Of a stretch of DNA of 64,000 nt, positions 44,147 to 53,135 are shown piece by piece. Each line of letters opens with the position of its first letter. The first letter of the stretch is position 1. Location of the stretch: assembly GCF_004217445.1 (NCBI RefSeq), contig NZ_SHKX01000011.1, forward strand, positions 369,260 to 433,259, written 5' to 3'. Under the pieces are notes generated by a model. That model was given only the letters and a program-made list of their open reading frames with translations, did not search any database and was not told the origin of the DNA. A program made the position numbers and the translations under genes. This DNA is from Fluviicoccus keumensis. GTDB taxonomy: Bacteria; Pseudomonadota; Gammaproteobacteria; Pseudomonadales; Moraxellaceae.

Positions 44147-44244
44147 TGTTCCCGGTAACATCCTGACAATGTCAGGGTAACAAAGCCGGGTGAAGCGGTA
44201 ACAGTGTGGTTACACCTGTTACCGTTCCCCAGCGGTGTGTAACG
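44147..44244. promoter_or_regulatory. Cluster of GTAACA/TGTTAC elements, predicted CbrB binding region
   Basis: GTAACA at 44155-44160, 44177-44182 and 44198-44203, TGTTAC at 44217-44222 and GTAACG at 44239-44244, with a palindrome CCTGACAATGTCAGG (44162-44176) between. The half-site matches what I recall of the CbrB site in Pseudomonas putida (TGTTAC and GTAACA arms), although the spacing here differs. They lie 80-175 bp upstream of the sigma54 promoter, the usual enhancer distance, next to and before the cbrB stop. Confidence 0.7.
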
Positions 44245-44248
44245 CAGT

Positions 44249-45673
44249 TCAGGCGTCACTGTCCGGCGCGTTGGTGGAGCGGCGGCGGGGGATGCCCAGG
44301 CGCTGGCGGCGTTCCCACAGCGATTTGCGGCTGATGCCGAGCTTGCGCGCCAGTTCGGTTTCGGACATCTGTTCCTGATGCGCCAGCACGAAGCTCTGGA
44401 AGTAATCTTCGAGCGACAGTCCGGCGGGGGGCTCGGCAACATCGGAAACCGGGCTGGGGGTGTTTTCCGCCACGGTGTCGTGATGCCGCGAGGACGGGTG
44501 TCCGGGCTCGTCCAGCATGGGCACATCCACTTCGATCGCCAGCAGGTCGGGCGTGATTTCTGTGTCATCCGCGAGAATGACAGCGCGCTCGATGGCGTTT
44601 TCCAGTTCGCGGACATTGCCGGGCCATTTGTAGGCCAGCATGGCGGTGAGCGTGGCGGAGTGGAAGCTCAACGGCCGCACGTTCAACCGCTCGCAGGTCT
44701 TGGCCAGCAGGAACCCGGCAATTTCGATGATGTCATCACCGCGTTCGCGCAGCGGCGGCAGCGTCAGTTCGACCACGTTCAGGCGGTAATACAAGTCTTC
44801 CCGGAAACGGCCTTCGGCAGCCAGCTGCTTCAGGTTGCGGTGCGTGGCGGCCACCAGCCGGACATCCACCAAGCGGGTCTGGGTGGCGCCCAGGCGGCGA
44901 ACTTCCTTTTCCTGCAGCAGGCGCAGCAGACGAGCTTGAGCTTCCATTGGCAGTTCGCCGATTTCATCCAGGAACAGCGTGCCGCCATCGGCAGCTTCCA
45001 CCAACCCCTTGCGCTGGGTATTCGCGCCGGTGAAAGCGCCTTTTTCATAACCGAAGAGTTCGGCTTCGATCAGCGACTCCGGAATGGCGGCGCAGTTCAC
45101 CGAGATCAGGGCGTTGTCACGGCGGGGGCTTTGCTGGTGCAGCGCACGCGCCACCAGTTCCTTGCCGGTGCCGGATTCGCCGCGCACCAGTACGGTGGAG
45201 GACATCGGCGCTACCTTGCTGATGCGGCGGAAGAGTTCCTGCATGGCGGGCGAACTGCCGATGATGCCGCTTTCCGGGACGGCGACCGTCTGCTTCAAGG
45301 CTTCGTTTTCGTTGCTCAGCTTCTGTTCGCGCAGGATACGCGAGACGCTGAGCAACATTTCATCATGGTCGAAAGGCTTGGAAATGTAATCGACCGCGCC
45401 TTGCTTCATGGCGTCGACGGCGGATTTCAGTGTGCCGAAACTGGTCATGATCAGCACCGGCGCAGGCTTGGCCAGTTCGATCAGCGCGGTGCCCTGTTCG
45501 CCGGGCAGACGCAGGTCGGTGATGACCAGGTCGAACTCGGGCAGGCGGTGGTTGTCGATGGCCTCACGGACGGAGCCGGCTTCGCTGACGCGGTAGCCGT
45601 TGCGCTCCAGCAGCCGTTTCAGGCTGCTGCGGATAATGGCTTCGTCTTCGACAACCAGGATGTGATGATTCAC
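44249..45673 (-). CDS. cbrB: Sigma54-dependent response regulator CbrB
   Basis: 474 aa NtrC-family activator. Receiver domain (1-120) with phospho-acceptor Asp in DLVITDLRLPGEQG. AAA+ domain (about 140-375) with Walker A GESGTGKELVARALH, the sigma54-contact loop GAFTGAN and Walker B GGTLFLDEIGELP. Fis-type HTH at the C-terminus (ELARKLGISRKSLWERRQRLGI). Two nt separate it from cbrA. With CbrA it controls carbon/nitrogen balance and crcZ transcription in Pseudomonas. The CrcZ-like sigma54 promoter directly downstream supports this identity. Confidence 0.93.
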   Translation of the reverse strand: MNHHILVVEDEAIIRSSLKRLLERNGYRVSEAGSVREAIDNHRLPEFDLVITDLRLPGEQGTALIELAKPAPVLIMTSFGTLKSAVDAMKQGAVDYISKPFDHDEMLLSVSRILREQKLSNENEALKQTVAVPESGIIGSSPAMQELFRRISKVAPMSSTVLVRGESGTGKELVARALHQQSPRRDNALISVNCAAIPESLIEAELFGYEKGAFTGANTQRKGLVEAADGGTLFLDEIGELPMEAQARLLRLLQEKEVRRLGATQTRLVDVRLVAATHRNLKQLAAEGRFREDLYYRLNVVELTLPPLRERGDDIIEIAGFLLAKTCERLNVRPLSFHSATLTAMLAYKWPGNVRELENAIERAVILADDTEITPDLLAIEVDVPMLDEPGHPSSRHHDTVAENTPSPVSDVAEPPAGLSLEDYFQSFVLAHQEQMSETELARKLGISRKSLWERRQRLGIPRRRSTNAPDSDA

Positions 45674-45675
45674 CT

Positions 45676-47952
<2,277 letters not shown>

Positions 47953-47984
47953 GTACAGCAGTTCCAGGGCGTCCGGATGCTGGG

Positions 47985-48644
47985 TCAGCCACTGGTCCAG
48001 GCCGAGGCGCCCCCGAAAACAAAGAACAGGGCGTATCCGGCCAGCACCAGCATGGTAATCAGCTTGATGACCGATTCCACCGCGATCGCCACCACTAGCC
48101 CGTCGTGCTTGTATTGCGTGGTCAGGGGTTTTGCCCCGAACAGCAACGTGAACAGGGTGATGATGACGCAGAAGGTGATGGAAATGACATGGTGGTGCAG
48201 GCTTTGCGTCAGGATTTCGGCGGAATCGGCGACGGTGCGAATCTGCAGCGCCAGTAACGGCAGCATGCCCAGCACCATGGCGATGGTGGTCAGCGATCCA
48301 GCCGCCTGGCTGCGGTAGCGATAGGCGAAAAGGTCGGCCATCGATCCCAATTGATGATTTTTGGACAAGCGCAGGATCGGGCTGAGGAGCACCGGAGCCA
48401 GCAGGAAGGCGCCGGACACGCCCAGATAGAAGGCGAGAAAGTTATAACCGGTTTCATACGCAAAACCGACCACGCCATAGATGCCCCAAGCGCTGACATA
48501 GACGCCCAACGACAGGACATAGACCACCGGATTGCGGATCCAGCGGGTGGGAATGATGCCGGTTTCACTGAAATGCGCGGCCAGGAACAGGATCAGCAGA
48601 TAGCCCAGCCCCAGCGTCAGCAGGATGGACGGTTCAAAGATCAT
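47985..48644 (-). CDS. cbrA: CbrA N-terminal part, ending at a frameshift
   Basis: 219 aa: the first six or so helices of the symporter-like sensor domain (SILLTLGLGYLLILFLAAHFSE, FVLSLGVYVSAWGIYGVVGF-type, AVESVIKLITMLVLAGYALFFVFGG). The frame runs into a stop just after a G5 run (minus strand of 48010-48014). Adding one G gives FFVFGGRLGLDQWL and joins it with the downstream part into a protein of about 985 aa, close to the length of Pseudomonas CrbA-type sensors (CbrA, about 980). A sequencing error, a real mutation or slippage cannot be told apart here. It overlaps cbrX by 11 nt. Confidence 0.85.
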   Translation of the reverse strand: MIFEPSILLTLGLGYLLILFLAAHFSETGIIPTRWIRNPVVYVLSLGVYVSAWGIYGVVGFAYETGYNFLAFYLGVSGAFLLAPVLLSPILRLSKNHQLGSMADLFAYRYRSQAAGSLTTIAMVLGMLPLLALQIRTVADSAEILTQSLHHHVISITFCVIITLFTLLFGAKPLTTQYKHDGLVVAIAVESVIKLITMLVLAGYALFFVFGGASAWTSG

Positions 48645-48810
48645 GGAGGTCGCGGCTCTTGCCGATCCAGAAGCTGAGAATGATCAGGATGAACCAGATC
48701 AGGTAGGGGCGCATCCAGGCCGTGCCGCCCATGCTCCACCATTCGATAATGGCGGGGGAGAGCAAATAGGCTCCGAGGATGAAGATCAGCACCAGTCGGT
48801 CGATATACAT
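48634..48810 (-). CDS. cbrX: Small membrane protein CbrX upstream of cbrA
   Basis: 58 aa with two hydrophobic helices: MYIDRLVLIFILGAYLLSP and RPYLIWFILIILSFWIG, ending KSRDLHDL. The stop lies 11 nt inside cbrA, so translation is probably coupled. Pseudomonas putida has a small overlapping ORF, cbrX, at the same place with this layout. As in Pseudomonas it may set the level of CbrA translation or act as a small membrane partner. Too short to be found by length filters. Confidence 0.85.
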   Translation of the reverse strand: MYIDRLVLIFILGAYLLSPAIIEWWSMGGTAWMRPYLIWFILIILSFWIGKSRDLHDL

Positions 48811-48926
48811 GACTTGTCTCGGGGGTGGCCGGGCGGTCGCGTCGGCTCTTGGGGTTATCTGCTAAGGATAGCGTAGGCGCGTGTTGGGGGGAATGCGCGT
48901 TTGCAGCGCGTCCGCAGGATCACCGG

Positions 48927-49838
48927 CTAATGGTTGTAGGCGTCATCGACCGGCACACGTTTGTCCGCAGGCAGTTGCAGGCCCGACGGTACGCGCGTGA
49001 TCTGCCAGCGGCGGACAGCCTCGGTGAGGATGACGGTCGGCGTTTCGCGAGCCAGCGCGGCATCGGGCGACTGTCCCAGCAGATCCAGCGCCAGCCAGAT
49101 CAGCTTTCCGGCATGGGCGGCGTCCAGGCCCAGGGCGCCGGTTTGCTTCGACAACTTTTCCCCTTTCGCATTCACAATCAGGGGGATATGCGCATAATCC
49201 GGTGTGGAATAACCCAGGCGCTGCTGCAGATAGATCTGGCGGCAGGTGTTGTCCAGCAGGTCGGCCCCGCGCACGATGTGGGTGACGCCTTGCTCGGCAT
49301 CATCGACCACCACCGCCAGCTGATAGGCAAAAAAGCCGTCGCGTCGGCGGATGACAAAATCACCGGTAACGGCGGCGACATCTTCCCGTTGTTCGCCTAA
49401 GACACGGTCAGGAAAATGCTGCGGGCAGGGCGCGGGTACGCGCAGGCGCACGGCAGCATTGTTCAAGGGGGAAGTATGCAGACGGCACAGGCCGGGATAG
49501 ACAGATTGTCCGAAACGGGCGAGATCGCTGCGGGTGCAACGGCACCAGAATACATCGCCCTGACGTTGCAGTTGTTCGAGGGCGGCCTGATAACGCGCCT
49601 TGCACCGGGATTGCACACGGACCTCCCCATCGTGGGTCAGGCCGAAAGCGTCAAGGGTGCGGAGGATGTCGTCGGAAGCGCCGGGGCGGGTGCGGACTTC
49701 GTCCACATCTTCAATGCGGACCAACCAGCGGCCGCCGGCGGCGCGGGCATCGCACCAGCCGGCAACAGCCGTCAGCAGGGAGCCAAAATGCAGCGGGCCG
49801 GTTGGCGAGGGCGCGAAACGGCCGGTGTAGTCGGGCAT
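48927..49838 (-). CDS. gluQ: Glutamyl-Q tRNA(Asp) synthetase GluQ
   Basis: 303 aa. A truncated glutamyl-tRNA synthetase that places glutamate on queuosine at the wobble position of tRNA(Asp). Nucleotide-binding motif GRFAPSPTGPLHFGSLLTAV, zinc-site Cys in FWCRCTRSDL and YPGLC, RGADLLDNTCRQIYLQ and the KMSKS-like KGEKLSKQTG. The anticodon-binding domain is absent as expected. It follows dksA by 8 nt, the standard pair. Confidence 0.95.
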   Translation of the reverse strand: MPDYTGRFAPSPTGPLHFGSLLTAVAGWCDARAAGGRWLVRIEDVDEVRTRPGASDDILRTLDAFGLTHDGEVRVQSRCKARYQAALEQLQRQGDVFWCRCTRSDLARFGQSVYPGLCRLHTSPLNNAAVRLRVPAPCPQHFPDRVLGEQREDVAAVTGDFVIRRRDGFFAYQLAVVVDDAEQGVTHIVRGADLLDNTCRQIYLQQRLGYSTPDYAHIPLIVNAKGEKLSKQTGALGLDAAHAGKLIWLALDLLGQSPDAALARETPTVILTEAVRRWQITRVPSGLQLPADKRVPVDDAYNH

Positions 49839-49846
49839 GGGAGGCG

Positions 49847-50299
49847 TCAGCCCCCCATCTGCTTCTCTTTGATTTCAGCGAGGGTTTTACAGTCGATGCA
49901 CAACGTGGCGGTGGGGCGGGCTTCCAGGCGGCGGATGCCGATTTCGACGCCGCAAGCCTCACAGAAGCCGTAATCGCCGTCGTCAATGCTCTTGATGGCT
50001 TCGTCGATCTTGCGGATCAGCTTGCGTTCACGGTCACGCGCGCGCAATTCCAGCGAGAACTCTTCTTCCTGGGTGGCGCGGTCATTGGGGTCGGGCAGGT
50101 TGGCGGACTCGTCCTGCATGTGGTGCACGGTACGGTCGACTTCCTCCATCAGTTCGCGCTTCCAGGCCTCAAGGATGCCCTTGAAGTGCGCCAGTTGCTC
50201 CGGGCTCATGAACTCTTCGCCGGCTTTGGGCTGATACGGTTCAAAACCGTAGATCAGCATGCTTTCTTTTTCTTTTCGGGCGGCGGCTGTTGCGGTCAT
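49847..50299 (-). CDS. dksA: RNA polymerase-binding transcription factor DksA
   Basis: 150 aa. The coiled-coil tip carries DPNDRA (DPADRA in E. coli; both catalytic Asp kept). The C-terminal zinc finger has CEACG...CIDC, all four Cys present. DksA potentiates ppGpp at the secondary channel of RNA polymerase. With 6S RNA and the SutA-like protein it is the third growth-arrest regulator of RNA polymerase in this window. Confidence 0.97.
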   Translation of the reverse strand: MTATAAARKEKESMLIYGFEPYQPKAGEEFMSPEQLAHFKGILEAWKRELMEEVDRTVHHMQDESANLPDPNDRATQEEEFSLELRARDRERKLIRKIDEAIKSIDDGDYGFCEACGVEIGIRRLEARPTATLCIDCKTLAEIKEKQMGG

Positions 50300-50415
50300 T
50301 ATTGACCCTCCTCAAACAGGCAAAAACAGAAACGTTAATCTATAAGCTATAACAGGAAGTCAGGATTCCTGCAAATTCGGGGCCGGTCCGGATGGCTGCC
50401 GGAAATGTCTGGATA

Positions 50416-50745
50416 CTAATTTCCGGGAAGCAGCCAGACAACGCCGTTTTCAGTCACCACGTCCTTGCGGCGCAGCGATTGTCCGCTACAGGGACCATGG
50501 ACGCAATAGCCATCTTCAACGCGGAAGAGTGCACCGTGATTGGAGCACAGCAGGTAGCGCTGCGTCAGCTCCATGAAGACATCCGGCTGGAAATTCAGAC
50601 AAATACCGATATGAGGGCAGCGATTCTGGTAGGCGAAGACCTCGGTGCCGCGGCGGGCCACGACGACCTCGCCCTGGCTGGTGCGGAAACCCCGGGCATC
50701 ATGATCCGGGATTTCCGCCAGCGTGCACAACCGCTCCCGGCTCAT
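50416..50745 (-). CDS. Small Rieske [2Fe-2S] protein
   Basis: 109 aa from ATG 50745, one base overlapping the stop of the kinase gene (TGATG). Rieske ligands CPHIG (C-x-H) and LLCSNHGALF (C-x2-H), then GPCSGQSL. The protein is a single-domain ferredoxin-type Rieske of NirD/BphF-like group, without membrane anchor, so a cytoplasmic electron carrier or an assembly factor. Partner unknown; its pairing with the kinase gene is found in Pseudomonas-like genomes only as far as I recall. Confidence 0.87.
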   Translation of the reverse strand: MSRERLCTLAEIPDHDARGFRTSQGEVVVARRGTEVFAYQNRCPHIGICLNFQPDVFMELTQRYLLCSNHGALFRVEDGYCVHGPCSGQSLRRKDVVTENGVVWLLPGN

Positions 50746-51737
50746 CACACGTGCGCCTTCAAGACGGCCGCATAGCCGGCGCTGTCCAGGCGCGGGCCGA
50801 AGCGGCTGACGACCTGGGCGGCGGTGCGCGACGCCAGCCGTCCGCAGGCGTCGAGCGGCCAGTCGCGGCTGAGTCCGTAGAGAAAGGCGCCGGCAAACGC
50901 ATCGCCCGCACCGTTGCTGTCCACGGCGTTAACCGGGAAAGCGTCAATGGCAGTGTGTTCACCATGATGGCTGATGACGGCGCCGCGCCCGCCGCAGGTA
51001 ACCACGACCAGCGGGCTGAGGCGGTGCAGGGAGGTAATGGCGTCATCCAGCGACTCGACGCCCGCCCAGAGCGTGGCCTCGGTTTCGTTGCAGAAGAGGA
51101 TGTCGACGCCGTCAGCCAGCATTTCGGCCAGACCGTCGCGGGCGTATTGCACCATCGCCGGATCCGAAAAGGTCAGGGCCGTGCGGATACCGCGGCGGCG
51201 TGCGATATCCCTCGCGGTGGCGACCGCATGACGGGCGCTGGCCGAGGTGGACAGATAGCCTTCAATATAAAGGAAGCGCGCCTGTTCCAACGCTTGCAGG
51301 TCCAGTTCGCCGGCGCTCATTTCAGCCGTAATGCCCAAGTGGGTGTTCATGGTGCGCTCGGCGTCCGGAGTCACCATGACCACGCACGTACCGGTAACGC
51401 CGCCCGCCACCCTGGCGTGCGCCGGGGCGCTGACACCGGCAGCTTGAAGATCGTGCAGGTAGAAGGCTCCATTGTCGTCATCCGACACCTTGCAGGTATA
51501 GAAAGCCCGACCGCCAAAGGCGCTGAATGCAATGACGCTGTTCGCCGCCGAGCCGCCGGATGCGCGCTTGGCGCAGCGGAATTCGCGATCCAGCGCCGCC
51601 AGCAGTCCTGCCTGACGATCCCCGTCAATCAGGGTCATGCAACCCTTTTCAATGGATTGGGACGCCAGGAATTCGTCCGTCACGAGGTATTCGCTGTCAA
51701 CCAGGGCATTGCCGATAGCGTAGAGTTCAAGGGTCAT
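50745..51737 (-). CDS. PfkB-family kinase, probably adenosine kinase
   Basis: 330 aa. Ribokinase-fold: GNALVDSEYLV at the N-terminus, the GG switch SGGSAANSVIAFSAFGG, and the catalytic block VNAVDSNGAGDAFAGAFLYGL with the base Asp. DSNGAGD replaces the more usual DTNGAGD/DTTGAGD. Overall similarity, including KVSDDDNGAFY and TMNTHLGI, points to adenosine (or inosine-guanosine) kinases of the Pseudomonas type. It starts a two-gene unit with the Rieske gene. Confidence 0.85.
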   Translation of the reverse strand: MTLELYAIGNALVDSEYLVTDEFLASQSIEKGCMTLIDGDRQAGLLAALDREFRCAKRASGGSAANSVIAFSAFGGRAFYTCKVSDDDNGAFYLHDLQAAGVSAPAHARVAGGVTGTCVVMVTPDAERTMNTHLGITAEMSAGELDLQALEQARFLYIEGYLSTSASARHAVATARDIARRRGIRTALTFSDPAMVQYARDGLAEMLADGVDILFCNETEATLWAGVESLDDAITSLHRLSPLVVVTCGGRGAVISHHGEHTAIDAFPVNAVDSNGAGDAFAGAFLYGLSRDWPLDACGRLASRTAAQVVSRFGPRLDSAGYAAVLKAHV

Positions 51738-51996
51738 GGGAAGCCTTGTGTGGAGGGGTTTTCAGGAATGCGCCTTTATACCGCAAACATCCCGGCGGCG
51801 CAAAAGACAAACCCGGATAATGTCGGCCTTGACCCGAATCCCGACGAGTCAATCTGGCCGATCCGTCAAATTGTCGATAATATCGGCTAAATGTGACAGA
51901 ATGTTTCGTAGTGGAGATATGTGCGCTAAACATATGATCCGCTGCATAAACATAAAACCAGAAAAACAGGACTGCGCGTCCGGCAGGGATTTCGTC

Positions 51997-53037
51997 ATGA
52001 CAGACACACGTTTGCGGAACCGTCTTTCCGGCTTGTGGCAGGGCAGTGCTGCCCTTTGGCAATCCGGCGTCGAGCGGCGTCATCCTGATATCGCCTTCCA
52101 GAGCGGCGTGTTGCGTGCGGTCTCCGAACTCCGGCAGTGTGAGTCCGGTTCCCGGGAGTTGTTGGCGCGCTGGCGGTACGCGGTCGAGGCGGCCGCCGAT
52201 TTCCGCAAGGATCTGGAACAGGCGTCTCTTCAGCTGGAGCAATGCCCGCTGGACAGCACGGACCGGCGCGTGCTGGAAAACCGTCGCGGTTATTTGGAAG
52301 TCCGGCTGATTTCCGCGCTGACGGCCAAAAGGGCGGCGGTGGCGGAGGCCGGAACTCTGGAGGCGCGGGTCAGTGCGCTGGTCGGACAGTACCGGTTGCT
52401 GCAGCAGCAGCGATCCCAGGCCGGAAAATGGATTCCGGATGAAAAAATCCTGAACGCCCTGGATGCCAAGCTGGATATGCTGGCCCAAGCGGAGCGGATG
52501 CGGAATGAACTGGCATCCGTGATCACGGATAACGATCGCGATCACAGTGAAGGCTTGGCCGGCTCCGATGAAGTCGCTGAATGCGCAGACTTCGACGTGG
52601 CGCTGAGCGATGGCGAAATGACGTTGGCTACGCGGGCGATGCTGTTCATGGCGCGGGTGGATGGTCCTCATCCCCAACAGATCGACCTGATCCGGCGCTT
52701 TTTTGAAACCGGTGTCGAAACCGACGGCTTGCCCCTCTTCGATGATGTCCTGGCCGGAGTCGGCCGTGTTCCCGCCATGGATGCCGCCCGGTTCTGCGCG
52801 GTCGCCAGCCGCGAGCTTATCCTGAAGTTGTGTGTGTTGACGGCCTATGCCGACGGTGATTGCTCGCCGGCGGAGTGCCGGACGTTGAAGGCGCTGGCGA
52901 CGGATCTGGATATCAGGCCTGAGCGCCTGGCGGAACTGCATGACGACGTCAAGCACGCCCTGCTGGACCGGCTGTCCGGTTTGCCAGACACGCTGTCCGT
53001 GGCGGCGGTGGCACGGGAACTGGGCTGTCCGTCCTGA
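51997..53037 (+). CDS. TerB-like domain protein of unknown function
   Basis: 346 aa from ATG 51997, with AGGGA 7 nt upstream. The frame is open to 51736, but that part covers the promoter region of the divergent kinase. The N-terminal half (about 1-200) is helical, coiled-coil-like and Arg/Glu-rich. The C-terminal half (about 210-340: MTLATRAMLFMARVDGPHPQQIDLIRRFFE, LKLCVLTAYADGDCSPAECRTLKALATDLDI) has the acidic helical repeat pattern of TerB/DnaJ-associated metal-binding domains. No tellurite-resistance genes are near. Function unknown. Confidence 0.7.
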   Translation: MTDTRLRNRLSGLWQGSAALWQSGVERRHPDIAFQSGVLRAVSELRQCESGSRELLARWRYAVEAAADFRKDLEQASLQLEQCPLDSTDRRVLENRRGYLEVRLISALTAKRAAVAEAGTLEARVSALVGQYRLLQQQRSQAGKWIPDEKILNALDAKLDMLAQAERMRNELASVITDNDRDHSEGLAGSDEVAECADFDVALSDGEMTLATRAMLFMARVDGPHPQQIDLIRRFFETGVETDGLPLFDDVLAGVGRVPAMDAARFCAVASRELILKLCVLTAYADGDCSPAECRTLKALATDLDIRPERLAELHDDVKHALLDRLSGLPDTLSVAAVARELGCPS

Positions 53038-53135
53038 TAATGTCCGGTCATTACCGGCATCTACTTGCACCCCGCCACATTCGTCCCCATTATCCCGCCA
53101 TAGCAGTCTTGCGTTTTTGTCTCCGGAGTCCCCCT

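Noticed and set aside
48010..48014. Programmed -1 frameshift signal in cbrA
   Set aside because: G5 alone is not a standard X XXY YYZ slippery heptamer and no downstream pseudoknot was evident, so an error or mutation is more likely; kept only as an option in the finding.
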